In this document: piece by piece, positions 1 to 8,310 of the stretch
Layout: every line of letters begins with the position of its first letter
Numbering within the stretch: the first letter of the stretch is position 1
NCBI RefSeq assembly: GCF_028309625.1
Contig: NZ_JAQMHR010000006.1
Location: forward strand, 94,823 to 158,822
Direction: 5' to 3'
Origin: Trichococcus sp. K1Tr
Lineage (GTDB): Bacteria > Bacillota > Bacilli > Lactobacillales > Aerococcaceae
Length of the DNA stretch: 64,000 nucleotides
The notes under the pieces: model-generated
What the model was told of the DNA's origin: nothing
Databases searched by the model: none
The model's input: only the letters and a program-made list of their open reading frames with translations
Position numbers and translations under genes: made by a program

Positions 1-154
1 CGCCCCCATAGATGAGCAGGCTCATCAGCATGACAGCCAGCCAATGATAGCCGGCTTGCTGCAGCAGAACCCCGCAGGCTAACCCCATCGGAATGTAGCC
101 GAAACAAACCGGATAGATGGCTTTCATCCCCTCCAGCCATTCTTTTTTCGACAT
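1..154 (-). CDS. azlC: AzlC-family branched-chain amino acid exporter, N-terminal fragment
   Basis: The gene runs off the left edge, so only about 51 N-terminal residues are visible. They begin MSKKEWLEGMKAIYPVCFGY and continue through a GYIPMGLACGVLLQ stretch into a first hydrophobic segment. This start is typical of AzlC, the large subunit of the AzlCD branched-chain amino acid efflux pair in the cytoplasmic membrane. A strong GAGGAGG ribosome site lies 6 nt before the ATG. An AzlD partner, if present, would be outside the window. Confidence 0.75.
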   Translation of the reverse strand, partial: MSKKEWLEGMKAIYPVCFGYIPMGLACGVLLQQAGYHWLAVMLMSLLIYGG

Positions 155-322
155 ATTGTCCCTCCTCTAATCAAAAAATCATAATATCTTCCATTTTATC
201 ACATGCTGACGGAAGAATCGGGAGGATTCTGCATATTTTCAGAAAATCGTCATTTCCTTTTACATAAAACGGTCCGTGCATTAGAATAGAAGAAATGCTC
301 TATTTTGAAAGGGGGGACTGCT

Positions 323-1027
323 GTGTATGCCATCAGCACATTGGAAATAACGATGCGCTTGCTTGCGGCGGTATTTGTCGGTGGCATCATCGGCTATGAA
401 CGCGAAGAGAACCGCCAAGCGGCAGGTCTGCGGACGAACATCATCGTTTCCGTTTCAGCTTGCCTTATCACCTTGATTCAGCTAGAAATCGCTTTTTACA
501 GTCTGAACTTGGCGATCGCCAATCCGGATATCGCATCCAGCATCACGGTCGACTTTACCCGCATCATCGCCCAGATCGTCAGCGGCATCGGTTTCCTCGG
601 CGCCGGCACAATCCTCATCACCAAACGGGATACGGTCACCGGCCTGACATCGGCAGCAACGATTTGGACGGTCGCCGGTCTCGGTATTGCCGTCGGGATG
701 GGCTATTATTTCCTATCTTTCATCGGCTGCCTGATTCTTTATGTCGTTCTGCATATCATCAAAAAACTCAGGACTTCCATAGGCGGGCTGCATGTGGAGA
801 TCCATTACCGGCACCAGGATCTGAAAAAGGCGATCGAACTGTTCCTTTCCGAAAACAACATCGAGACTTCGGACATGAAGTTTCTGATCGAGAATCCGGA
901 GAGCGAGCACCCGAGATACATCGTCATCTACGGGATCGGATTGCCGCATTACTACAAGAAAAAGGATCTGGTGAACGATCTGATGAACATGAGCAAGGAC
1001 ATCACGAACGTAAGCTTCGACCAATAG
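323..1027 (+). CDS. MgtC/SapB-family membrane protein
   Basis: A 234-residue inner-membrane protein. The N-terminal half is hydrophobic with about four membrane segments and carries the family motif RQAAGLRT at residues 31-38. From about residue 155 a soluble ACT-like tail follows. MgtC proteins influence magnesium homeostasis and ATP synthase activity in several bacteria; substrate transport is not established. An upstream TTG at 305 is in frame, but the AAAGGGGGG ribosome site at 308-316 sits 6 nt before a GTG at 323, so I chose GTG. It appears monocistronic, with a terminator directly after it. Confidence 0.85.
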   Translation: MYAISTLEITMRLLAAVFVGGIIGYEREENRQAAGLRTNIIVSVSACLITLIQLEIAFYSLNLAIANPDIASSITVDFTRIIAQIVSGIGFLGAGTILITKRDTVTGLTSAATIWTVAGLGIAVGMGYYFLSFIGCLILYVVLHIIKKLRTSIGGLHVEIHYRHQDLKKAIELFLSENNIETSDMKFLIENPESEHPRYIVIYGIGLPHYYKKKDLVNDLMNMSKDITNVSFDQ

Positions 1028-1037
1028 GAAAAGCATG

Positions 1038-1068
1038 GGGCTGTCTCTTAAATTGAGGCAGCCCTTTT
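1038..1068 (+). terminator. Intrinsic terminator after the MgtC-like gene
   Basis: Arms GGGCTGTCTC (1038-1047) and GAGGCAGCCC (1055-1064) pair with one mismatch, and TTTT follows. Confidence 0.75.
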
Positions 1069-1081
1069 GCGAGTGGCCGGC

Positions 1082-1260
1082 ATGGGTGATTGGTCGATAT
1101 CCATCTTTTTCGTCCCACGACGGCTCAGGAAGATGAATAAATTATCCTTATTCATCTTTTTCGTCCGCCAGATACTCAAAAAGATGAATACTTTTCCGAT
1201 ATTCATCTTTTTTCGCACCCCAGCATCCGAAAACATGAATACTTGGCCTTTATTCATGTT
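1082..1260. repeat. Hairpin array A, four units, 51-nt period
   Basis: Three clear palindromes and one decayed one lie in tandem. AAGATGAATAA/TTATTCATCTT has arms at 1130-1140 and 1148-1158. A 13-bp arm pair containing AGATGAATA lies at 1178-1190 and 1200-1212. AACATGAATA/TATTCATGTT lies at 1232-1241 and 1251-1260. A degenerate ATGGGTGAT/ATATCCAT pair lies at 1082-1104. Centres fall at about 1093, 1144, 1195 and 1246, a constant 51 nt. Loops are 7-9 nt and differ, while the stem core ATGAATA is shared. The array fills most of the gap between two convergent genes. Both strands happen to lack stops here, but nothing suggests coding. Confidence 0.8.
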
Positions 1261-1347
1261 CCATCCATCATATAGATATATTCGATCCAATCCAGTGCGC
1301 TTCCGTACAGCTTATGCCGCAGAATGCGAACGCATATAAATAGATAA

Positions 1348-1374
1348 AGCCGCCTCATATTATATGAGACGGCT
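1348..1374 (-). terminator. Terminator after pdp
   Basis: Reading the minus strand, AGCCGTCTCATA pairs with TATGAGGCGGCT (one mismatch) and a weak T-rich run follows, 16 nt beyond the pdp stop. Confidence 0.65.
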
Positions 1375-1389
1375 CGGATGCTTTTGTTT

Positions 1390-2691
1390 TCAGTCTGTGA
1401 TGACGCCGTGGATCAAGGTGATTTCTTTTCTCTCTTCGCCGATGGAATAGGCTTCCTGGATGAGCTTTTCGGCCTGGGCGAAATCTGCTTTGTTGGCGAA
1501 CATCCTGACGATTGCTTCGCCCTTTTGGACCGGGTCGCCGACTTTCTTCAGGATCTTCAGTCCGGCCGCCAGATCGATCGTGCTTTCTTTCGTGGCGCGC
1601 CCAGCACCAAGCAACATCGCAGCTACGCCGATGTCATCCGCAACGATTTCCGTCACATACCCGGATGCTTCCGCCAAAACATCCTGTTGGCGCGAGGCTT
1701 GCGGCATCAATGAATAATCATCAACGACTTCCGGGTTCCCGCCTTGGGAAGCAATGAAAACTTTGAATTTCTCCAACGCTTTGCCGTTGCGGAGGTTCTC
1801 GGTTACCAATTCGCGGGCTTCAGCCAAATCAGCCGCTTTTCCGCCCAGATAGACCATCTGGCTTCCCAATTCGATGCAGAGCGCCTCCAGGTCTTTCGGC
1901 CCGTTGCCCTTCAACGTTTCGATTGCAACTTCAACTTCCAGAGCATTGCCGACCGCCACGCCCAAAGGTTGGCTCATGTCGGAAATGATCGCCATCGTTT
2001 TGCGGCCGGCCAGATTGCCGATTTTGACCATGGCATGGGCGAGTGCCCGCGCATCCTCTTCCGTCTTCATGAACGCGCCGGCTCCGGTTTTCACGTCGAG
2101 CACGATCGCATCCGCACCGGCTGCGATTTTTTTGCACATGATCGAACTTGCGATCAGCGGCAATGAGTTCACGGTTCCGGTCACATCCCGCAATGCATAC
2201 AATTTTTTGTCCGCCGGGCAGAGATTGCCGGATTGTCCGATGACGGCGACTTTATTTTCATTCACAATGGACGCGAATGTCGCTTCATCGATCTCGACGT
2301 GGAAGCCGGGAATCGATTCCAGTTTATCCAGCGTGCCGCCTGTATGCCCCAAGCCGCGTCCGCTCATTTTCGCTACCGGCACGCCGCAGCTGGCGACCAA
2401 TGGCGCGAGCACAAGCGTAGTCGTGTCGCCGACGCCGCCGGTTGAATGTTTGTCGACCTTGATGCCCGCGATGGCGGAAAGATCGATCTGATCGCCGGAT
2501 TCAGCCATGGCCATCGTCAATTCCATCCGTTCCTCATCGGTCATGTCCTGAAAAAAGACGGCCATCGCCCATGCGCTCATCTGATAATCGGGAATTGATC
2601 CATCCGTGTAGCCATCGATGATGAAACGGATCTCTTCTTTCGTCAATGCTTTGCCTTCTTGTTTCTTGATAATTAAATCTACCATTCTCAT
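1390..2691 (-). CDS. pdp: Pyrimidine-nucleoside phosphorylase
   Basis: A 433-residue enzyme that phosphorolyses uridine, thymidine and deoxyuridine to the base plus (deoxy)ribose 1-phosphate. The phosphate-binding [10 protein letters not shown] motif is at residues 81-90 and the family signature [11 protein letters not shown] starts at residue 110. Length equals that of Bacillus Pdp. An ATG five codons upstream is in frame, but it is the first base of the GGAGG site that serves the ATG at 2691 with 8-nt spacing. The gene follows rpiA on the same strand by 78 nt, so the two probably feed nucleoside-derived pentose into central metabolism. Confidence 0.95.
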   Translation of the reverse strand: MRMVDLIIKKQEGKALTKEEIRFIIDGYTDGSIPDYQMSAWAMAVFFQDMTDEERMELTMAMAESGDQIDLSAIAGIKVDKHSTGGVGDTTTLVLAPLVASCGVPVAKMSGRGLGHTGGTLDKLESIPGFHVEIDEATFASIVNENKVAVIGQSGNLCPADKKLYALRDVTGTVNSLPLIASSIMCKKIAAGADAIVLDVKTGAGAFMKTEEDARALAHAMVKIGNLAGRKTMAIISDMSQPLGVAVGNALEVEVAIETLKGNGPKDLEALCIELGSQMVYLGGKAADLAEARELVTENLRNGKALEKFKVFIASQGGNPEVVDDYSLMPQASRQQDVLAEASGYVTEIVADDIGVAAMLLGAGRATKESTIDLAAGLKILKKVGDPVQKGEAIVRMFANKADFAQAEKLIQEAYSIGEERKEITLIHGVITD

Positions 2692-2769
2692 AGGCTTTTC
2701 CTCCATCTGAATCTGACTTTTCGAATATCAAGCACAGCGCAAAACGTTTTTGTGCATCTTAGTTGAAGC

Positions 2770-3447
2770 TTATCTTTTCGCTTCAATCACTTTCACACCG
2801 TCTTTTGTACCGACCAAAACGGTATCCACACAGTCAAGGAACAAACCATGTTCCACGACACCGGTCAGATGGATCAGGTCCTCGGCAAGTGCCTTCGGAT
2901 CCAAAATTTCACCCAGATGCAGATCGATGATGTTGTTCTTCTCATCAGTCAAATAATAGTCTCCGCTTGCCGTCTTGCGGAATTCCGGATTGTAGCCTTT
3001 TTCATTGAATTTATTGAACAGTTGGATCGATCCGTAGCAGACGACCTCCACTGGTAGCGGGAAGGCGCCCAGATGTTTCACCATTTTGCTTTCATCGACG
3101 ATCCAGATGACTTTCTTGGAATTGTCGGCAACGATTTTTTCGAACAAAAGCGCCCCACCGCCGCCTTTGATCCCTTGGAAATCTTCGCTGATTTCATCGG
3201 CTCCGTCCACAGTGATATCGATGCAAGTCACTTCATCCACACTCTTCAACGGAATCCCTAACGACTCAGCCAATTCCTTCGTTTGGATCGAAGTCGTCAC
3301 CCCAGTGATCTTCAATCCTTCCTCGTTCACGCGTCTACCGATTTCCTTCACAAAATAATAGGCAGTTGAGCCTGTCCCCAGACCTACTGTCATACCGTCT
3401 TTGATGTATTCTGCAGCTTTTAATCCAACCAGTTCTTTTAGTTCCAT
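2770..3447 (-). CDS. rpiA: Ribose-5-phosphate isomerase A
   Basis: A 225-residue cytosolic enzyme interconverting ribose 5-phosphate and ribulose 5-phosphate in the pentose phosphate pathway. The GLGTGSTA loop is at residues 22-29, DGADE at 81-85 and [11 protein letters not shown] at 94-104, whose Glu103 is the expected catalytic base. Length is normal. It lies upstream of pdp on the minus strand, which suits use of ribose released from nucleosides. The ribosome site is AAAGGA, about 12 nt from the ATG, which is rather long. Confidence 0.96.
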   Translation of the reverse strand: MELKELVGLKAAEYIKDGMTVGLGTGSTAYYFVKEIGRRVNEEGLKITGVTTSIQTKELAESLGIPLKSVDEVTCIDITVDGADEISEDFQGIKGGGGALLFEKIVADNSKKVIWIVDESKMVKHLGAFPLPVEVVCYGSIQLFNKFNEKGYNPEFRKTASGDYYLTDEKNNIIDLHLGEILDPKALAEDLIHLTGVVEHGLFLDCVDTVLVGTKDGVKVIEAKR

Positions 3448-3738
3448 ATTCTCACGCGTTCCTTTCAGGATGATGAAGTCATTATATCATATGAAAAGGA
3501 AGCGTTACTATGCCGGAATGCCGATAATGAGAGAGCTTTTGCAATCCCACATGAAAATTTCATTTTATGGATGAATCAGAAAGTCGCGCACAGATTGTCC
3601 ACGTAATTTGCTTTCACGATAATCGTGCCCGTGCCATTAGAATCTCCTAAAAAGCGCGTCGGCCTTCTGTCATTCCGACAGCCTTTTCGCTATAATGAGA
3701 GGCAAGCTTTTATCAACCAATAAGGAAAGGGGATCGGC

Positions 3739-4419
3739 ATGAGCCATACATTCAGAAGCATTTTCGATATCATCGGTCCGGTGATGGTCGGCCCCTCCAG
3801 CTCGCATACTGCAGGTGCTCTGGCGTTGGGAAAGGCGGCAGCACAACTTTTTCAGGTGAAACCGAAAAAGGTCACAATCCATTACTACGAATCGTTCGCA
3901 GATACCCATCTCGGGCACGGCACCGATTTTGCGATCCTTGGCGGAATACTCGGTTTTGCGGCGGACGATCCGATGATTCCGCAATCCCTCAAAATGGCCG
4001 AATCCCAAAAGATAGCCGTGACCTTCATCGAAGAAATCGGCGACTCTCCCGTCGGCCACCCTAACACAGCCACGATGGTGTTGGAACGGGACAAGAAAAA
4101 AATATCCGTCACGGGCAGTTCCATCGGGGGCGGTTCGATTGTTCTGAACCAGGTCGACATCGACAACTTTTCGATGCGTTTGGACGCGCATCTGCCTATC
4201 TATTTCATCCACCAGAATACGCTCCAATACCACCTGTTCAGCGAAGCGGAATGGCAGAATTATTTCGCATTCAAAGGCTATCCCCTGAACGATATCCGCA
4301 TTTTCAGGGAGAGCGATACCGAATGGGTCGTCCTCTATCTGGATACGGTCCCCACTAAAGAAATGATCTACGAAATCAACGAACTGCCTTTCATCGAAAA
4401 GGCGATACTGATCAGTTAG
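3739..4419 (+). CDS. sdaAB: L-serine dehydratase, beta subunit
   Basis: A 226-residue subunit of the iron-sulfur L-serine dehydratase, which deaminates serine to pyruvate and ammonia. The diagnostic GPSSSHTAG motif is at residues 18-26. The C-terminal third resembles an ACT-type regulatory domain. A good AAGGAAAGGGG ribosome site precedes the ATG. The alpha subunit follows 18 nt downstream, in the two-subunit arrangement known from Bacillus and lactic acid bacteria. A TATAAT sequence near 3694 may be its -10 box, without a clear -35. Confidence 0.95.
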   Translation: MSHTFRSIFDIIGPVMVGPSSSHTAGALALGKAAAQLFQVKPKKVTIHYYESFADTHLGHGTDFAILGGILGFAADDPMIPQSLKMAESQKIAVTFIEEIGDSPVGHPNTATMVLERDKKKISVTGSSIGGGSIVLNQVDIDNFSMRLDAHLPIYFIHQNTLQYHLFSEAEWQNYFAFKGYPLNDIRIFRESDTEWVVLYLDTVPTKEMIYEINELPFIEKAILIS

Positions 4420-4437
4420 GAAAGAAGGAATACCGCT

Positions 4438-5376
4438 TTGTACAATAAGATTGCAGAACTGGTTACGGCCGCGGAGGAAAGCGGCAAACCGATTTCCGAA
4501 TTGATGCTGCTGCAGGAAATGGCCAAGAGCCACAGGACGCGCACGGAAATTTGGGAACAGATGCGCAACAATTACCACGTCATGAAAGCCGCAGTCGAAA
4601 AAGGCTTGGCTGGCGACGGCGTGTTTTCCCCCACTGGTTTGACAGGCGGCGAAGCCGTGAAACTGCGGAACTACCGCCAACGCGGCAATACACTTTCCGG
4701 CGACGACCTGCTGATTGCGGTGGAGAGCGCCATCGCCACGAACGAAGTCAATGCTTCGTTGGGGATCATCTGCGCCACACCGACTGCAGGCTCATCGGGG
4801 ACTTTGCCCGGCGTGATGTTCGCCATTAAGGACAAATTGGCTCTCACGGAGGAACAGATGGTCCAGATGCTTTTCTGCGCCAGCGGCTTCGGCATGGTGA
4901 TCGCCAACAATGCCATGATCGCCGGTGCTGCCGGAGGGTGCCAGGCCGAAGTCGGGAGCGCATCCGGGATGGCAGCCGCTGCGGCCGTCGAAATCGCGGG
5001 CGGCACGCCGGAGCAGTCATCGGAAGCGATGGCGATGGCCATCAGCAATCTGCTCGGCCTCGTCTGCGACCCGGTTGCCGGACTGGTCGAGATTCCCTGC
5101 GTCAAGCGCAATGCGATTGGTGCGGTCAATGCCCTGATCAGCGCCGATATGGCCTTGGCCGGGCTGACGAACAAAATACCCGCCGACGATGTGATCGAAG
5201 CGATGCGAAAAGTCGGAAAAAACCTTCCCGCTTCCCTGCGCGAAACCGGCTTGGGAGGCCTCGCAGCCACCCGGGAAGGGGTTCGGCTGAAAATGATGAT
5301 CTTCGGGCAGCAGCTGGAAATCAAGCCGGAATGGGTGGATGACCAGCCACCGGTCAAAGCGAATCCGTTCGAATAG
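4438..5376 (+). CDS. sdaAA: L-serine dehydratase, iron-sulfur alpha subunit
   Basis: The 312-residue catalytic subunit. Cysteines at residues 112, 147, 168, 210 and 221 lie in conserved contexts (GIICATPTAGSSG, GGCQAEVGSASGM, CDPVAGLVEIPC) and include the ligands of the oxygen-sensitive [4Fe-4S] cluster. The start is TTG, preceded by AGAAGGA at suitable distance. It is translated directly after sdaAB, and the pair should form one enzyme that lets serine be used as a pyruvate source. Confidence 0.95.
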   Translation: MYNKIAELVTAAEESGKPISELMLLQEMAKSHRTRTEIWEQMRNNYHVMKAAVEKGLAGDGVFSPTGLTGGEAVKLRNYRQRGNTLSGDDLLIAVESAIATNEVNASLGIICATPTAGSSGTLPGVMFAIKDKLALTEEQMVQMLFCASGFGMVIANNAMIAGAAGGCQAEVGSASGMAAAAAVEIAGGTPEQSSEAMAMAISNLLGLVCDPVAGLVEIPCVKRNAIGAVNALISADMALAGLTNKIPADDVIEAMRKVGKNLPASLRETGLGGLAATREGVRLKMMIFGQQLEIKPEWVDDQPPVKANPFE

Positions 5377-5441
5377 CGGACGTCTCTCTCCTAATTGATT
5401 GATCTGAGATTCATTGTGCTGCATCCACATCAATGCTAGGA

Positions 5442-5521
5442 ATGTCTAATAACGCGGAAGAATCAGACATACAGAACACATTCAGATAGAAACTTGTCCG
5501 ATAACCCGGAAGAATCGGACA
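5442..5521. repeat. Hairpin array B, two units, 52-nt period
   Basis: ATGTCTAAT (5442-5450) pairs with ATCAGACAT (5462-5470) apart from one mismatch. TGTCCGAT (5495-5502) pairs exactly with ATCGGACA (5514-5521). The 11-nt loops, AACGCGGAAGA and AACCCGGAAGA, differ at one base. The linkers share GAACACATTC. Centres are about 52 nt apart. The second unit has a paired C-G change absent from the first, which favours selection for pairing. A decayed linker-like stretch precedes the first unit near 5421-5440. Confidence 0.75.
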
Positions 5522-5545
5522 TCCCGAACACATTCCTATCAAATA

Positions 5546-5592
5546 AAAGAAGAACGGCTTTCAAAAAGTGAGATTAGCCGTTCTTCTTTATT
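5546..5592. terminator. Bidirectional terminator between sdaAA and ridA
   Basis: AAAGAAGAACGGCT (5546-5559) pairs with AGCCGTTCTTCTTT (5576-5589). T-rich sequence flanks it on both strands, so it can end both converging transcripts. Confidence 0.85.
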
Positions 5593-5596
5593 ATTA

Positions 5597-5974
5597 TTAG
5601 TCTTTTGCTGCGATAGCTTCGATTTCGATGACGGCATCTTTCGGTAAAGCGGCAACCTGCACCAAGGAACGGGCTGGTTTATGTTCGCCGAAGAATGCAG
5701 TGTACGCGCCGTTGATGGCGTCGAAATCATTGATGTCCTTCACGAACACGTTGACTTTCACGATTGATTCCAACGAGCCGCCGCCCGCTTTGACGATCGT
5801 CAACACATTGTTTAAGCTGGCAGTTGTCGCTGCAGCAGGGTCAGAAACAAGTTCCTTCGTTTCCATATCGATCGGTAATTGTCCGGATGAAAAGATGAAA
5901 CCGTTCTTTCTTGTTCCTTGCGAATAAGGACCGATCGCTGCGGGTGCTTTGTCTGAGCTGATGAATTTAGTCAA
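5597..5974 (-). CDS. ridA: RidA-family reactive intermediate deaminase
   Basis: A 125-residue protein of the RidA/YjgF family, cytosolic trimers that hydrolyse reactive enamine/imine intermediates such as 2-aminoacrylate from PLP-dependent serine or threonine dehydration. Landmarks are IGPYSQG near the N terminus, SSGQLP, and the C-terminal PARSLVQVAALPKDAVIEIE signature with the key arginine. The start is TTG, 6 nt after GAAGGG. It converges on the serine dehydratase genes. That enzyme is iron-sulfur rather than PLP-dependent, so the neighbourhood may be coincidental. Confidence 0.93.
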   Translation of the reverse strand: MTKFISSDKAPAAIGPYSQGTRKNGFIFSSGQLPIDMETKELVSDPAAATTASLNNVLTIVKAGGGSLESIVKVNVFVKDINDFDAINGAYTAFFGEHKPARSLVQVAALPKDAVIEIEAIAAKD

Positions 5975-6070
5975 GAGATTCCCTTCTTTCTTTTTAATCT
6001 TATTTTAATGATAGCACAACCTTGCGCAGATTGTGAAGCGGAAATTCACCGACGGGATGTCGACAGTAAA

Positions 6071-6113
6071 CAAAAAAGCCAAGAACAGTTCACTCTGAAC
6101 AGCTACTAAACAT
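6071..6113 (-). terminator. Probable terminator after the zeta-like operon
   Basis: On the minus strand an AGC...GCT outer pair and a GTTCA/TGAAC inner stem are followed by TTTTTTG. The stem is imperfect. Confidence 0.5.
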
Positions 6114-6130
6114 TTATTATTTTTCAATAC

Positions 6131-6292
6131 CTATTTATCTAAACCTACCATTTTACGTTGTTTCAGATTCGCTTGATCTGCAATATATTTCATCACAGTT
6201 TTGAACTCCTTTGCTGAAGCGTTATCTGACAAATCAGCGATACTTTTGTTGTATTTATTAACGATTTTTTTAACTTGTTCCTTCTCAGTCAT
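6131..6292 (-). CDS. Small 53-residue protein overlapping the zeta-like kinase gene
   Basis: Encodes a charged helical 53-residue protein (MTEKEQVKKIVNKYNKSIAD at the N terminus, ending RKMVGLDK). Its ATG overlaps the last 8 nt of the kinase gene and has a GGAGG site 9 nt upstream inside that gene, so it is very likely translated and coupled. I do not recognise the family. Position in a two-gene unit with a zeta-like kinase suggests an antitoxin or modulator, although epsilon antitoxins normally lie upstream of zeta and are larger. The module is clearly more AT-rich than its neighbours. Confidence 0.7.
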   Translation of the reverse strand: MTEKEQVKKIVNKYNKSIADLSDNASAKEFKTVMKYIADQANLKQRKMVGLDK

Positions 6293-6959
6293 GTAACTCA
6301 TCCTCCAATTCTTTTGAAGTATATCGTAACGGCAATATCAACCCAACATTATCTGTATCAAAATGAATTTCAGAGATATTATTTTGATAATCCTTAATAA
6401 TAATGTGAAGTGTAACTTCAGGATATCTCCCTTTAACCTTCTCAATATTTTCTCTTGATTTGATAAACGCATTGATAAAAGTTTGTTTAGGAACATGGCG
6501 GCCTTCAGCAATTTCACGTTCTCGAGTAAATTGCCAAGCAATTTTGGGATCTTGATAAACATAGAAAATGGTTACTCGGAAATCATTTTTCAATGCCCGT
6601 GTAATATTCTTTTCTGCACTAAGAATCGCAAAAGTTGCATCCAATATGAAAGAATAGCCATTTTCTAGCACATACTTCAAAGATTGTTCAACTAACCAGG
6701 AAGAAGCTTTCTGAAAAAGACTAGAATTTTTCCCATTATAGTCTGGAAACTGAGTTCTATAATAATCAGCATCAATAACAACGTGATTATCATAATTTTC
6801 AGCTAAACCTGATGAAACTTCTGTTTTTCCAGCTCCTGGACTTCCGGCCATAAACACAGCATCTTTTTCACCACTTGGATTTTTGCCTTCGATAATACGT
6901 TCAATGAACTGATCTTTGTTTACCTTGGCGAAATCTAAATATTGATCATTGATGCCCAA
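6285..6959 (-). CDS. Zeta-toxin-family kinase
   Basis: A 224-residue P-loop kinase with Walker A GSPGAGKT at residues 39-46, a VVIDADYYR segment at about 60-68 that fits the zeta/PezT catalytic aspartate, and a FILDATF strand. Characterised zeta toxins phosphorylate UDP-N-acetylglucosamine and block cell-wall synthesis; other family members have unknown substrates. The start is TTG, 5 nt after AGAAGGTG. No epsilon-like gene lies upstream. The partner is the overlapping 53-residue gene. Low GC against the flanks suggests horizontal acquisition. Confidence 0.8.
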   Translation of the reverse strand: MGINDQYLDFAKVNKDQFIERIIEGKNPSGEKDAVFMAGSPGAGKTEVSSGLAENYDNHVVIDADYYRTQFPDYNGKNSSLFQKASSWLVEQSLKYVLENGYSFILDATFAILSAEKNITRALKNDFRVTIFYVYQDPKIAWQFTREREIAEGRHVPKQTFINAFIKSRENIEKVKGRYPEVTLHIIIKDYQNNISEIHFDTDNVGLILPLRYTSKELEDELHD

Positions 6960-7072
6960 ATTTACACCTTCTTACTTTCCTTATTTTATAATCATTATAC
7001 GACATTTATGAAAAAAAGACAGCAGCTTGAAGATGGTTACACTAAAGAACTATTTTCCAAATAAATTTAAAC

Positions 7073-7106
7073 AAAAAAAAAGACGCCCAATTCACTTGAA
7101 CGTCTT
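7073..7106 (-). terminator. Terminator after potD
   Basis: AAGACG (7080-7085) and CGTCTT (7101-7106) pair around a 15-nt loop. On the minus strand eight T follow. It lies about 130 nt beyond potD with no gene between. Confidence 0.7.
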
Positions 7107-7239
7107 AAATCATTTTTGTTATGATTTCCATTTTAATTAAAGGTGCTGTAAACCTTTCCTAACATGGTTTTTAGTGCATATTCTTTGGCAGAAAACTCTA
7201 GAAAAGATATCATAACAATGTTTATACTTAAGTTTTCCA

Positions 7240-8310
7240 TCATTTCCGATACATTTTGATTTCCAGGAACAGGTCATTGTACGTTCCCAGGGTTTTGGCT
7301 CCCAGGTTTTCGTAGACTTCGAGTTTGTCCACGATTTCATCCGAGGGGTAGAATTGTTCGTCGCTGGTGATTTCGGGATCCATCAGCTCGATGGCGTTTT
7401 GGTTTGGCGTGGCGTAGCCGACGTATTCCGCATTGATGGCCGCATTCTCAGGTTCCAGCATGAAATTGATGAAGGCGTAGGCACCATCGATGTTCTTGGC
7501 GGTCTTCGGTATGACGATGTTGTCGAACCACAGATTAGATCCCTCCTCAGGGATCACATAATGGAGATTTTCGTTTTCCCAAAGCATCTCGCTGGCCTCA
7601 CCGGAGAAAGTCACGGCGATGGCCGCTTCTTCCTGGATCATGTACATCTTGATTTCGTCGGCAACGATGGCTTTGATGTTCGGCGTGATGTCCTTCAGTT
7701 TCTCCGCAATCTCATTCAAGATCATCGGGTCCGTTTCGTTCAGCGAGTAGCCTTCACTTTGGAGTCCCAATCCAATCACTTCGCGCGCCCCGTCGATCAA
7801 AAGCAGACTGTTCGCATAGCTCGGATCCCAGAGATCGGACCAGGAGGTGATCTCTTCCGTCACCATTTTGTCGTTGTAGATGATGCCCAAGGTTCCCCAG
7901 AAATAAGGGATGGAATATTTGTTGCCTTCGTCGAACGGCAAATCCAGGAAGCGCGGATCGATGTTCTCCAGGCCTTCGATTTTCGAATGGTCCAATTCGA
8001 TCAGCAGGCCTTCTTCAGCCATTTTATTGATCATGTACTCCGAAGGGATGCTCAGATCGTAAGCCGTCCCGCCCTGTTTGACTTTGGTGTACATCGCCTC
8101 GTTCGAATCGAACGTCTCGTATGAGACTTTATACCCGGACTGCTCTTCGAATTTCGTGATCAGCTCCGGTTCGATATCGTCGCCCCAGTTGTAGATGGTC
8201 AGCGTATTCCCTTCCGAAAAACCTTGCGCTCTGTTCAAAGCGTTTATACCGAAAGCGATCGCTGCACAAGCAAGCAGGACAACGGCCGCCATTCCCATTA
8301 ATTTTTTCAT
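7240..8310 (-). CDS. potD: Spermidine/putrescine-binding protein
   Basis: A 356-residue extracellular solute-binding protein of the polyamine ABC importer. A short hydrophobic leader ends in VLLAC, a possible lipobox with Cys15. The mature part begins NTLTIYNWGDDIEPELITKF, the usual PotD opening, and keeps the acidic and aromatic pocket segments. It is the last gene of potABCD and overlaps potC by 4 nt. Transport would depend on PotA, which is interrupted here. Confidence 0.93.
   Translation of the reverse strand: MKKLMGMAAVVLLACAAIAFGINALNRAQGFSEGNTLTIYNWGDDIEPELITKFEEQSGYKVSYETFDSNEAMYTKVKQGGTAYDLSIPSEYMINKMAEEGLLIELDHSKIEGLENIDPRFLDLPFDEGNKYSIPYFWGTLGIIYNDKMVTEEITSWSDLWDPSYANSLLLIDGAREVIGLGLQSEGYSLNETDPMILNEIAEKLKDITPNIKAIVADEIKMYMIQEEAAIAVTFSGEASEMLWENENLHYVIPEEGSNLWFDNIVIPKTAKNIDGAYAFINFMLEPENAAINAEYVGYATPNQNAIELMDPEITSDEQFYPSDEIVDKLEVYENLGAKTLGTYNDLFLEIKMYRK

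Noticed and set aside
1082..1260. CRISPR array
   Set aside because: Units are palindromes with varying stems and short, related linkers. There are no identical repeats, unique 30-nt spacers or cas genes. The same applies to the other four arrays.
1048..1339. Overlapping open frames on both strands with repeated FIFL/KKMN-like peptides
   Set aside because: The peptides are translations of the 51-nt hairpin repeats. There is no ribosome site or coding bias, and both strands are open only because the repeat lacks stops.
3670..4680. Long open frame antisense to the serine dehydratase genes
   Set aside because: The sdaAB and sdaAA frames have clear family motifs and ribosome sites; the antisense frame is Arg/His/Phe-rich shadow sequence.
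7137..7340. 67-codon frame at the 3' end of potD
   Set aside because: Mostly overlaps potD in another frame and has no ribosome site.
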